A DNA stretch of 64,000 bases from contig CH003444.1 of the NCBI GenBank assembly GCA_000149265.1, forward strand, positions 771,194 through 835,193, read 5' to 3'. The number at the start of each line of letters is the position of its first letter. Position 1 is the first letter of the stretch. Source of the DNA: Ciona savignyi. Its lineage: Eukaryota; Chordata; Ascidiacea; Phlebobranchia; Cionidae. The notes below the pieces were generated by a model, which had not been told where the DNA came from, did not search any database, and saw nothing but the letters and a program-made list of their open reading frames with translations. The position numbers and the translations under genes are program-made. Shown here in pieces: positions 31,525 to 64,000 of the stretch.

Positions 31525-32095
31525 ATTTTTTTTAAAAACATTTGGTTAGGTATTATAGCGAATCGTATAGTTGCCGTTTTATTACCTTACTCTCACATTG
31601 AACACAACACAACCATTTTATACAATGCGCTGCAACGCGAAAGGCACGAGCGGCGAATTACGGGCAATCAAGTAATCAACAGAAATAAATGCAAAGAACG
31701 ATATTGATCAAGTGACTTAATCTTTAATGAAGTAGTCATTGGTATTAGTGCAATCGAGTCGAGTACCATGCCAAATTTGTGTGGAGAAATGTTGTGTATT
31801 TATTCTAATTTATGACGTCATTACTCGGTTGACTGATTTTAGGTTAATCACGTGACTTTGTTGTTGTTCTCCGTGACCTTGGGCTTAACGTGGCTTGCCC
31901 ATATGCTGTATATCCGATCATAATCTAAAGTGTTACATTATTTCTCCACGCAATGTCAGGATGTAATTGCTTCAGCACCTTGTATACATAGATGGAAAAG
32001 ATCGCCCTTGCTCGGTGCTTCTTCTTTCCTTCGGACGGAGCCGCCTTCTTGACTAGTTTCTTGCTACCTTTGCCTGTTTATGCTGTGGTTCTTCG

Positions 32096-32299
32096 TTTGT
32101 CCGATCGGTTAGTATGGCGGTTTAGTACGAAGCCTTTCGGCCGAAAGGTTACAGGTTTTGAACTGGTCGCTGGGTAGTCGGTGTCCTTGGACAAGGCACT
32201 TAACGGAAATTGCCTGAACTCAGCGGAGTGAGGTGATCTGACGATTGCCCGTGTGTTAACCCCTCCAGTTGATAAACATGAATATCCTATCCTATCCGA
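32096..32299 (+). mobile_element. SINE copy with internal deletion
   Basis: The tRNA-like head (TCGGTTAGTATGGCGGTTTA) is followed by CCTTGGACAAGGCACTTAAC and then jumps from CTGAACTCAGCGGA to GTGAGGTGATCTGACGATTG. It ends ATATCCTATCCTATCC. Confidence 0.8.
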
Positions 32300-32357
32300 A
32301 TTTTTCACGTGCTATTTCCTACAGATTAGCTTTCAGCCGAACTATTGCGAGTTCACT

Positions 32358-32550
32358 TACCTAGTCGGTTGTGTCCTTTAGGTAACGCACGGACATTGCC
32401 TGAGCCAGTGGAATAATGGGTTTTACCAAAGTGAAGGAACGTCTGAATCGTACACAACAAACTGCAGTAGATAAGGTAAGACGACGGTGGAAGCGAGGTA
32501 ATCTGACGATTGTCCGTGTGTGTTTTACATGATTATCCTATCATATTTTT
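32358..32550 (+). mobile_element. SINE copy, head missing
   Basis: Blocks AGTCGGTTGTGTCC, GGACATTGCCTGAGCCAGTG and GAGGTAATCTGACGATTGTC in order, ending ATTATCCTATCAT. It follows the previous copy head-to-tail. Confidence 0.75.
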
Positions 32551-33817
32551 GACACGAAATAGTTTACTTAATTCAAAAAAAGTATCACAGTTTGGCAAAA
32601 ACGTCATATTTGTATATAATATTCATTCATGCATAAAATATTTCTTAGAATTTTGAAACTTTTACAGGATAAGATCACCATTGAAAAGTTGGCAATCAAA
32701 GGATGAGATAAGATACTTATGTTTTTCCCAGTAAATAGAAAAACGCAAGTTACTAATACACTATAATTTTCAACAAACAAGAGTTATAATACATGATTTT
32801 ATTTATTAAAGTATCTCGATATGCTGACTAAGTTACACCAGTCAGTCGGTGATATCACGAGAGAGAATTAAGGTATAGGAGAACTGTATGAACATTCGTT
32901 GTTTCGGAGGCCTTATTACAGGATCGGCAAATTTCGACAAAAGTTTCTACTACACTAATATTAAATAAGCAAGAGCGAGTATATAAGATTTTACGTAGTA
33001 AAGTATCGCAAAATGGCCAATGCCCAATGACCTTCTTGCGGTTTAAACAAACGTTATGCTTAATCACACGAAATTGACACTGTTACTAATACGGTATGTC
33101 ACAAAGATAATCGCAGGTGAAAATATTTCGTGAAAAAGCTATGTAGGCCTACCATTTATAGTTAAGTTCTAAAAGTATAATAATTAGTTTCGCCCCCAGT
33201 GTGTTTCAGCTGCAGTTTCTGATAAAGCCCATATAAGGTCCTACATGGATCTGTGACAGGTGTGCATACCATGTGTACATTCCTGCTCCACAACTAGTTA
33301 TATGCCTGCCACGGCGTGTAATTCAAACATATATTTATCTCTTGCCCAACGACATTTTTGTTAAATTCAATCAAAGATTTTTAGGAGGGAAACTTTGTAT
33401 CCCACCGCTAGTGGACGCTGTTAAACAGGCCTGTTAATTTTATAGCTGGGGACTCCCGGCAACAAATTTTCTGAAAGACTTGTTATGTAGTAAACGAAAT
33501 AGAGAGCGCAGAAATACAAAGAAGATTCTTAACACATTAGATAGTACTGTACATCAGTTTTTTTAAAGTTATTTTGGCATAATCAAATCGCAAAAACGAT
33601 TATCAGAAGAAAATTAAAAACCCGCAGAAGTTCACACGCAAGACTTTTAGTTTTAAGCATGCTGTTTTTGTATCTTATTTACGCCTTTGGAATCATAATT
33701 GGAAAATATGGTCGAGGCTATTTTACAACTTTGTTATTTAAGATATGTGAAAACGTGATGTAGCGTGAAGTATCAGGATTGAATGTAATTTGTTACTTAG
33801 TCCTTATTGCTTGGAAG

Positions 33818-55841
<22,024 letters not shown>

Positions 55842-56860
55842 CGTCATCATCTTGAAACGTCATAAAACTTTGACGTTACATTGCCCAGCGATACGTGGAA
55901 AGGAGAAGGACAAACACAAATGGGCGCTAGAGAGAGAGGACGTGCGCGTGAAACAGTTTATAATATTTCTATTTTCTATGGAATGTAATCGAACGTAAAA
56001 ATCGATTCCTGAATCTTTTATATTGTGCTAAACAAAAGCTATCGTTGCGTAATAAGACATGTAGTTTTACTGTGAGTGCCTGTCCTCGATAATTTTCATG
56101 TTTTGCACAAATTTTCTGTAGAAGTTTAATTATTGCTGCTTTATACATTGGAACCGTGGAAATATGTCTAGAGTCCTTGTTTCATAGATATTTTAATTTC
56201 AAACTAAGTTTTTTTAATTTCAAAGTTCATATCCTGCTAACATGGTGGGCTGCTCCTTCAGAATGACCCACAGTTGTATCACTAGGTCTTTAATATCCAC
56301 TCAGTTAATCCGTTTGTGAGGCATTTTAGCAAAACACCACCTGAACCTATTAATTGATTAATCGGTTCTACTAAAGCTAATACAGTGCACTGCAATAGCT
56401 CAGGTAATCTGACGGTTGGCGCCAATTAAAAGTAAAGGTTACTCGTATCGGAATTTTCATTGCCTTTTTGGGTGCTCCCAAAGTTTACCCTGAATATCCA
56501 ATCCTACGTCATCAATAGCTACCAATTGTGTAAAACATTTTTCGAAGGAGATATACAGGTTGACATTTTATACCGAATTAGAACGATTTTAAAAATTATA
56601 GAATTGATTGGTGACAACACCATCTAAAGTTTGAAACTTAGCTCTGTAGAAAAAGTCATTTGGTGATCCATTGTATGATGGCGGATGGAAAAATTCCGAT
56701 TTATTCAATCCCACGACATTCGAGGTTCGACACGCTTCAATTTATATAACCAACGGGACCATAAAAAGTCATTTGCAGAAGTGCAAGGAGAAACCCCCAT
56801 ATTGAGAATACCAACTGGCTGATTTCTTGTGAAAATGACCACAATGTGCGAAGAAACCTA
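55842..56860. other. 3' flank of the NHS-like gene
   Basis: It presumably holds the 3' UTR; no AATAAA was found in the first 500 bases, so the transcript end is undefined. A degraded SINE lies at about 56322-56507 (TGCACTGCAATAGCTC, GGTAATCTGACGGTTGG, AATATCCAATCCTAC). Confidence 0.4.
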
Positions 56861-56865
56861 GTTAT

Positions 56866-57545
56866 GGGTCTCATTTAGAAAAATGGGACTCCTTGTTTTT
56901 TTCGTCAAACGCTTGACAGCCATGGCATGTTGTCACGACATCTACCAGAAGGGATAATGGAAACGCAATGAAACTTTGTCATTTGTTAGATCACATGGTC
57001 TAGATGAGCAGAAACCAAAATGTTGGTAAATATATTCTAGGGGATTCCCCTGAGACTAGAAAAAAATCCAAAACGGTATTTTTCTAAAATGTTAGACTCT
57101 TTTAAGCATAGCGCTAAAACAGCTTCTACAATTTTGATCAGAATTGGTGAAATGTTAGTGCGGTATCCGCCACTGTACCGATGAGAAAAAGAAATAAAAT
57201 AGGATAGGATAGGATAGGATATTCATGTTTATCCCCGTGAATGGGAAAACCTAGGGGGTTATCACACAGGCAATCGTCAGATCACCTCGCGCCCATCGTC
57301 GGGTTGCCGGAGATGATTATTCTTTTATTAACTACACATGGAAAAGAAGTTTCGTTTGATAACTATGTGACCCATGCGTTTATGCTTGCAGAAACAAAAC
57401 TATGGCTGTCCGGTTAACAGTTCCTGAAATGTTGGATAACATGGACCTAACGTGTACATATCTGACAATAACATATTGGTGAACATGGATAACAAGATCG
57501 GATTGTTACCTTAGGGGGCCATGCGTTTATGCTTGAAGAAACACA
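56866..57545 (+). repeat. Large ~320-bp-unit repeat family, copy 5, split by a SINE
   Basis: A hairpin variant GTCTCATTT-AGAA-AAATGGGAC opens it, followed by CTTGACAGCCATGGCATG and the AGCGCTAAAAC region. A SINE fragment (57201-57312) interrupts it. Then TAACTATGTGACCCATGCGT and a second GCCATGCGTTTATGCTTG block follow; the terminal CTCTCTAG is missing. Confidence 0.65.
57201..57312 (-). mobile_element. 5'-truncated SINE inserted into the large repeat
   Basis: The 3' third of the SINE is nearly intact, from AGGATAGGATAGGATATTCA to CATCGTCGGGTTGCCGGAG. The intact tail and low divergence suggest a younger insertion than its host repeat. Confidence 0.85.
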
Positions 57546-58141
57546 CTACAAACTCGTGGTTCGAAACCATAGACTTTCTTACGTAGAGGGGTTACATCTC
57601 TTTTGATTATTAATTATGCTACGTTGCATTAAAAACGGTAAAGATAGCTGGTGACTTATATAAAAAGTTATTTAAGCATAAACATTTTTTTTTTAAATAA
57701 ATGAGAAGTTTCGAAAGTATATATACTTATTGCATTTCAAACATAAATGCGAGAAAACTTATTATTCTATTTATTTGCTGTTGCTAAGACTATCTTACAA
57801 CTCGCGATTGGACTTTAGCCCATTATTCTCCATATATCTCCAATACAAACTGGCCTCTCATAAAGGACTGTCACTTAAAATCCTACCACAGGAAGTCTTA
57901 GATTTTTCATACCTTGAAACTAAAGCTTGTATCTTTAAGCTAATATCCCCCCATTTTAAAAATTTTGAGCTGGTACCTCTCCGAACATTGGGGAATTCTT
58001 CTCAACAAATCAGTTGCACAATTAACAACTTTATTACACGGAGAGAGATGCACAATTAACAACTTTATTACACGGAGCTCGTTTCACTATCTGGCCGCCC
58101 ATACAGATATTTTAATTGGTTATACTCCATCCATAAGATAT

Positions 58142-58268
58142 CGGAGATGTACGTCGTGTGGCCAAATGGTTAACGCGACCGATACATATACCGACTCTTA
58201 TACAAAAAAGCGGACCTGGTGACGAGCCCATCATGGGTTCGAAACTTGGCTCGGTAAAAAAAATGTCG
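58142..58268 (+). mobile_element. Second SINE family, best copy
   Basis: GTGTGGCCAAATGGTTAACG (A-box-like), CTCTTATACAAAAAAGCGG, CCTGGTGACGAGCCCATCAT and GGGTTCGAAACTTGG (B box) lie in order. The A-to-B spacing is longer than in a tRNA, so it is a tRNA-derived repeat and not a tRNA gene. (TTTATT)n-rich sequence follows. Confidence 0.65.
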
Positions 58269-58428
58269 GAGTTTGACTGTCTTGATGTTCTAAAATCACT
58301 TATTCCTTTTATGGCCATTCTTTTATGGCTCGCTATTTATTTATTTTTTCTTATTTATTTTTTATTTATTTTAACATTTTATTTGTTTTGTTATTTTTTT
58401 TGTTATTTATGGTGCACTACTGTAGTGC

Positions 58429-58713
58429 TCCGGCCCGTTAGTCTAACGGTTAAGTGCGTCGCCTTTCAATCGAAAGGTTGAAGGTGCGAAACTGATCGCT
58501 AGCTAGTCGGTTGTGTCCTTGGGCAAGGCACTTTACGGACATTGCCTGAACCCAGCGGATTAATAGGTTCGAAGGAACATGTCTATCATATACAACATAC
58601 TGCAATAGCTCCGGTAACCCGACGATGGGCGCGAGGTGATCTGACGATTGCCCGTGTGTTAACTCCCTTGGTTTTCCCATCCACAGGGATAAAGATGAAT
58701 ATCCTAAGTCCTC
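58429..58713 (+). mobile_element. Full-length tRNA-derived SINE (Cics-1-like)
   Basis: The best plus-strand copy: head CGGCCCGTTAGTCTAACGGT and TAAGTGCGTCGCCTTTCAAT, AGTCGGTTGTGTCCTTGGGC, CATTGCCTGAACCCAGCGGA, ACTGCAATAGCTCCGGTAAC, GGGCGCGAGGTGATCTGACG, and the end AATATCCTAAGTCCT. It is about 285 bp. Confidence 0.9.
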
Positions 58714-58854
58714 CTGCTCCTTTTTCACACTCCTAAATAAGTATTAATTCAAATGCATTGGTGTTATGCAAGTTGTGTGTTATAATAAGAATATTTAATG
58801 GAAAAATGCCGGTAAGTGTGCCTAAAAACTAATGGTGTCATCTGACATTAGTGA

Positions 58855-59160
58855 AATTTCATTTTAGGGTTTTTTTCTTTTTCCACTCTGGCCCACGCTT
58901 TCGAGTCACACCTTTACCTCACACTCTTCTTCAGGGCTCTATATCGTTTGGTCTTAATTAAATTTTGTTTGCTCAATATTGTTCTTTCGCCTAGGTTTGG
59001 CTGCCGCGTCCGCTATATTTATTAAATTATATCTTCTTTTTTAATGACATGTTTTAACGACTATTCGTTATGCCGTCTTTTCCTGTTCTGTGTCGTGATT
59101 TTATTTCTTCGCCATTTTTAAATATTGGGGCAAAAAATGAAAAACTTAAGCTAAACTTTT
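58855..59160 (+). repeat. Relative of the retroelement nested at 25430
   Basis: ATTTCATTTTAGGG, CTTTTTCCACT, TTTTAACGACTATTCG and GGGGCAAAAAATGAAAAAC follow the order of the 3' half of 25430-26137. It lacks the (AAACT)n tail. Confidence 0.5.
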
Positions 59161-62100
59161 TCCAGCATCTTTCACCGTGATTTTTCATGTGTGTGAGAGA
59201 TTGAGGGAAGAAGGCGAAACGAGAGAGGCGTAGTAAGGTTAAGCAAGTGCACAATAGTGTGTAGTAAAGCGAGATTGGACGCTTCGTCGATTTTGAGGGA
59301 CAACAGGTGATTCTCGCTTCAGTGTAGTTGAGTGTCGGACGTGTTTCCTACAAGAGATGTTATTTTTCTGATTATCCTTCCTCAGTAAAGGAGCTAGCCA
59401 ATCACTACCAAGATCGAAATTTATTTTCATAAAAAAGTTTGTTGCAAGTCAGATTTCAAAAACGTTTGTAAATTTTCGCGACAGCTTATGTATTCAGTGA
59501 AGTGCCTGCTCGCCCTACCAACCAATGCCTTCTGTTAGGTATCGATACCGAAGAAGAAATAATAAATATTAGCTTTATTACAGTGCTGTTTGTCTAGTTT
59601 GTCTGTATTTAGACTTATAGTAAACAAGTCAGTGGGTCGACGAATATTATCCTTTAATAATAAATATTATAATAAGTTTGTAATCAACAGTTAAAACTTT
59701 GTGGAAACTTTAATAATAAATATTATAATATTATGTTTTCGATATTAGAATTTGAATAAATGTTGACGTTTAAAACGGGCGCTAGGATTTGCCCCTGGGG
59801 TCATAATGCGTTTTCAATCGATTGTTCGCTCGCTGCAAGTTCCCATTGTTACGTCATTCGTTTCCATTCAATCATTGTAAACAGCGTCCGTGACAAAACA
59901 AAATAATTATTTGCGCCTTCTTCCCATTGTTACGTAACTTTTTCGATTATTTGAAATCCGTAATGATTATGGAGTTGTACATATTTCGGATTTAAGTAGT
60001 TTTAAGAATATTTGAACTTTTCTCTTACTCCGCGATATTTTGTTTCCCTTATTGACGGTAATAAAAAAACGAGAAAAAAGGGGTCATGGTACACTAAAAT
60101 ATCGAAATAAAAGATCATTTTAAATTAATAAAAATGTTAATTTATCTTAACTGTACCATCCCTGTTAAGAAATAGGTCATATCTGATAAATATATTGGAT
60201 TAAAATTTAGATTTGTAGCTTCTTAAATCGAGCTCGTCAGGATATAATTTGCAATTGCTCGTTGTCATATTTAGTTACTTTAACCCAGGTACCAAGTTCG
60301 TAACCTTTTCTGGACAGTAATAGCTCGAAATTATGAAGCACTTAAGTGCGCCACCCGCTATTCAAGTCTGCCTGGGCACCGGAACATAAAGAGACACACC
60401 ATTTCCTCCCAACCTTCAGCAATTTGGGTCAAAATTCCTTTGGCTGAAAGGATCTCACAAGAAATACTTAAAGTATCATTTAGAATCGGAATAGCTGTTT
60501 GTATTCTTATTCTCAACAAGTTGGTAGAGATAACAGCCACGTCAGTGATTTTTGCGCCACATTATTACCAGCAGTTTTCAAAAGCTCTGGATTAGTGAAT
60601 GTAAAATGTTGAGAACACATTCCATTTCTCACATATCAATAATACGTTTGTGTGGAAACTTTTGAACAGTAAGTGTTTAATGCACAAGAAATGAAGGATT
60701 TGTTATAAGTTTAAGGGTCGAACATTCGGCTATAAATTCACGACCATTTAATATATTTCTGCACTACTGAGTCTGCACTGGGGAGAAAGTATACAGCCAG
60801 CCAGCTTGCTATTCTAAGAAATGGATCCTTCTGCGTGGACAAACACGCAAACTTTACGTCGCCTTAAAATAACAGTTGTGCCTTCGATCATTTTCCTTGG
60901 ATTACTGTGCTTGCAAACTTTTCAATACAAGATTTGTTAAATTTTGATATAAAGGCAATTTATTAAAGAGTGGCCCAGGATGTTGGTGAGCTTATTACAC
61001 ATGATTCAGCATTTCATTTTTTTATTTTTGTTTAATATTTTGATTTGCTTGTTTGGTGTCATAGGAATATAAGTGCACCGTGGTAGCAGGTTACATGAAG
61101 TGGTTAGCGTGGTTTTGTGTCAATAATATTTAGCTTTTTAGTCATAAATTTTACATGGACCGACAAAAAGTTTTAATTATTGAGTTGGGTTGTACATTTC
61201 TAACAACTCTATTTTAAATCTTCGAGGCCAGCCGCACGGAAACTCTAATTTCGGTGATTTATCGCCGGACCCTGCGGTTTTATTGCCGCCCAATCACCAT
61301 GTAGAGAACCCGGGCAATTGCAATTAGATTGCCTGGGTGGTTCAAAACTTAATTGTGATTATAGCGAGACGGTGTCAGTGTTGCGATTTTAAAAATCTGG
61401 TAACTTGCTCATCATGGTTTAAATGGAAATAAATGTGTAACAGGGAGCAGGGTATCAACAATCACTTGAAACCGTATTTACTTTATATTGATTGGTATCT
61501 TCTATAACTTAATATTTTAATTACTTTACTTATAGTAAATACCTATATCTATCGTTCATATGATATTATTATATCAGTAAATTATTATTAAAATTTAAAA
61601 AGTGTTTGTTGTGGTGAGTAGTATCTTTAAGTTCACTATATAGGTCACGTGTGTTTGGGTTCGAGATGGTCAAGTGGTTTCTCGACCTGATTTTGACCTT
61701 GTCGTACATACAGTATGGTAGGAAGGTGCTATTGGAGTGTTTTATTTTTTTCCTGGCACTGTCGTTAGGCAGTACTGATCTCGCGGTTTGGAAAACAATG
61801 ATCAATAAAAACTCCATCTATAATGTTATTAGAAGGAGCTGGAATTGTTAAGTTCAATGATATATGGAGTGGCATCGACCTAAAGCGATATTTTGTTTTG
61901 ACTTAATGCGTAATTTAGATGTTCTATTAATTAATTGATGCTAAAAACGTAATTTGCCTAATCACCGCTGCTGTTGGTTGGGCAACACACAAGGAAAGCG
62001 TTTGGACAAAACAGTCGGTGTTAGTTGAAACCTGTTGAGTCGAAAATTACCCTCGCCCTATTAGAGAGTGCCTTCGGGCGAAGTAGAGCATAACGGCGAG

Positions 62101-62336
62101 AAACCTGAAATAAAAACGCCGCGAAATTTCTGCTCAACAGTCGTGTCAATTGTGGTTGTCCGTGTTTATGTAAATCTTAACGTGATTATCTGCAGACGCC
62201 ACAGTTGCGCAATGTGACGTAATACAATGCTTTGAAGTTGGATTGTTTCCTGCAACTCTGTTTGTTGTTCACAGTTTACCGAAGATATAGGACGATGCGT
62301 TGCGCCTGGTAGGACGTGCTACTTTGCTGAGGAAGA
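59161..62336. other. Gene-poor stretch
   Basis: No multi-exon gene could be built. CTTTAATAATAAATATTATA is present twice (about 59651 and 59708). Only isolated short frames are present, among them the 39-codon frame at 60821. Confidence 0.4.
60821..60940 (+). CDS. Possible 39-residue membrane peptide
   Basis: An ATG in a favourable context (AAGAAATGG) opens a short frame whose second half is hydrophobic (ITVVPSIIFLGLLCLQTF) after a basic LRRLK. It could be a small type II membrane peptide, a first exon, or chance. No family is recognised. Confidence 0.2.
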   Translation: MDPSAWTNTQTLRRLKITVVPSIIFLGLLCLQTFQYKIC

Positions 62337-62568
62337 ATGTGTTCTGGCCACGATGCCTCGGACACCACGTGTTATACTCTGTATGATGAAATAAACATTT
62401 ATGACGTCGTAATGACATATGGTGACGCCAAAGACGGAATACATACGGATGTAAGGAAGGTTGCCGGGAAAAGGTCAAGATTTAAAGCATCGTTGTTGGT
62501 CTGGAGGTTGTTCTTACTTGTTCAAGCTACTCAGCTGTTCAGTTTAGTCTCTGGGGATTACTACGAAG
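62337..62568 (+). CDS. Probable first coding exon of an unknown membrane protein (partial)
   Basis: The ATG has an in-frame TGA nine bases upstream and opens 77 codons that end at a strong donor (GAAG|GTGAGT), phase 1. The first half is soluble and acidic (CYTLYDEINIYDVVMTYGD); then basic GKRSRFK is followed by SLLVWRLFLLVQATQLFSLV, fitting a type II signal anchor or a late signal peptide. No second exon could be found before the window ends, and I do not recognise the family. Confidence 0.45.
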
Positions 62569-64000
62569 GTGAGTTCATTTTGACATTCACTTCTGAAACT
62601 ATATACATCAATTACATATCATACCGATTTAATAAAGATAAGAAGAACCATGGGCATCCTTCAGCACCATTATAGGTTTTTGTAGTAATCATCCAAGCTG
62701 TTATAAGTTACTTCTGCAAATCATGCCAATTAAACAAATAAGGTAGAAATTATTGAGATTTGATGACTGTTGACTACAGTTCCTCTTGGTTAACATTGAT
62801 AAGCGATGTAACACAACAATTCGTAAATCCCGGGCAATGAGAATGTCGTCATGGATTGTAGGTACAAATTCCATTGTGATAATCCACCTAATTAAAAAGT
62901 AGCCAATACATGGATATTAGATATTGTTTATGGTGGAGATGAGATAACATGCTTCACTAAAAGACTAACTTATTTAGCTCGGGGAAAGGAATTTCACTGC
63001 AAATATTTTCTTATCTGATTTGTGGACAAAATATGTTCAACACATCGGGGAGTTTAGTGGAACTAAACTAATTAAACTCAACAGCACAACCGTATACGGT
63101 ACATATATCGAATGGTATCAAACGAAATAATAGTCTCTTAGTCTCTATAATCCACTATAGTATATTTAAATTAATAGTGTTATCAAGTTATTGTGTATAA
63201 TGTATGGAACTGGCAATTCCAAAGCTTATGTCGTTGGGGGTTCATTTCTTTAATCAACAGAATAATAACGAATGGTTACTTTATACAAATGATCCTCGCT
63301 GAAGACAATGTGTGGGTATGTTATGAGTTGTTCCGGTTTGAGGCTTCGAAATATTGCCACGTATTTTTTAATCCACGCGATTTTCCGCCCAAATTGACCG
63401 AATGAATAGGCGGTTGCGATTTTCATGGCTTTTGTTGATGAGACAGATGAGGCCACGAGAAAGGAAACTTTACTCTCGAAGATCGATTATTGATAAACAA
63501 TTGTAACAAATCCTATCCCTTGGGGATGAGGTTGTGCAGTGATTGTGACCTAATAACCAAACGACAAAACAGGTTTTTAACCCCATGAGTAATCGGTAAC
63601 ACGAATATCGTGATTTTGCGACATCTTTATCCTTTTACAGTCTGTGGCGACATGATGGGAAACCACATAAATAAATGTTGCTTGGTTCGAATAATTCGAT
63701 TTTCTAATCCCATGAGGCGAGAATTGTGCGAAACACAACGGAGCTTAAATATTACGTTTCCAACCGTTGTGACTCTTTTACCTCCAAGCATGTTATGTAA
63801 CGACCACGCCTGTAATTTGACCAATTGACACTAGTTTATTTAAATGCGGAATAGATAGTCGTTAAAAACATTTTGCTGCAATATTTGACTAATAAATTGA
63901 AATTGTAATTAAATCATAAAACAATTTTTACGTTTTATAACAATTTATTTTCCTTAATTTCTCAAAAACTATATTTTATTCACTTACTTTAAATCGAATC
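62569..64000. other. Intron or flank of the 62337 exon
   Basis: AT-rich sequence with no convincing exon or repeat. Short open frames (63193-63405, 63610-63828) have no splice or family support. Confidence 0.35.

Larger units (their letters stand above)
31525..33817. other. Divergent intergenic region between GPX4 and the NHS-like gene
   Basis: It must hold both promoters, but I see no clear TATA box. Two SINEs (32096-32299, 32358-32550) and an antisense tail fragment near 32705-32755 fill the middle. A single TGACGTCA occurs at about 31814. Bases 32760-33817 hold no gene I can support before the first NHS coding exon. Confidence 0.5.

Overview
This window is eukaryotic: AT-rich, short GT-AG introns, compact genes, and heavily invaded by a tRNA-derived SINE with a (TCCTA)n tail. 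The proteins are chordate-like (TMEM94, NIPSNAP, a selenocysteine GPX4, a Nance-Horan/NHS-type protein). The SINE, gene density and intron style best fit an ascidian tunicate such as Ciona. The species assignment is an inference.

Layout. 1-12792 (+): 3' three quarters of TMEM94, an ER P-type-ATPase-like protein, in 25 visible exons; its introns carry a pogo/Tigger-like MITE, a 21-bp minisatellite, a hAT-like MITE and SINE pieces. 13170-15167 (-): a four-exon Sulfotransfer_4-like gene with a predicted C-terminal membrane anchor. 15.2-27.6 kb: a transposon-rich block with SINEs, a small hAT, a large repeat family with internal ~320-bp tandem units, an L1-like LINE with a 5' inversion, and a retroelement nested in another repeat. 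The only gene I can support there is a small secreted C-type-lectin-like protein at 19246-20745 (-). 27707-30469 (-): NIPSNAP, six exons. 30898-31524 (-): intronless GPX4 with an in-frame UGA (selenocysteine) and a candidate SECIS just after the stop. 33818-55841 (+): an NHS-family gene of 16 exons and about 1366 codons, with an 11-kb intron after exon 3 and an unusual cluster of TGACGTCA palindromes along its 3' half. 55842-62336: repeats and no gene I can support. 62337-62568 (+): a probable first coding exon of an unrecognised membrane protein that runs off the window.

Functional themes: the genes look like independent housekeeping or cell-biology genes (ER Mg2+ handling, sulfation, mitochondrial quality control, lipid-peroxide defence, actin regulation). 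GPX4 and NIPSNAP are tandem on one strand 430 bp apart. Exon models were built by hand from splice sites, reading phase and family similarity; in all six multi-exon models phases add up with no frameshift, but single boundaries can be off by a few bases.
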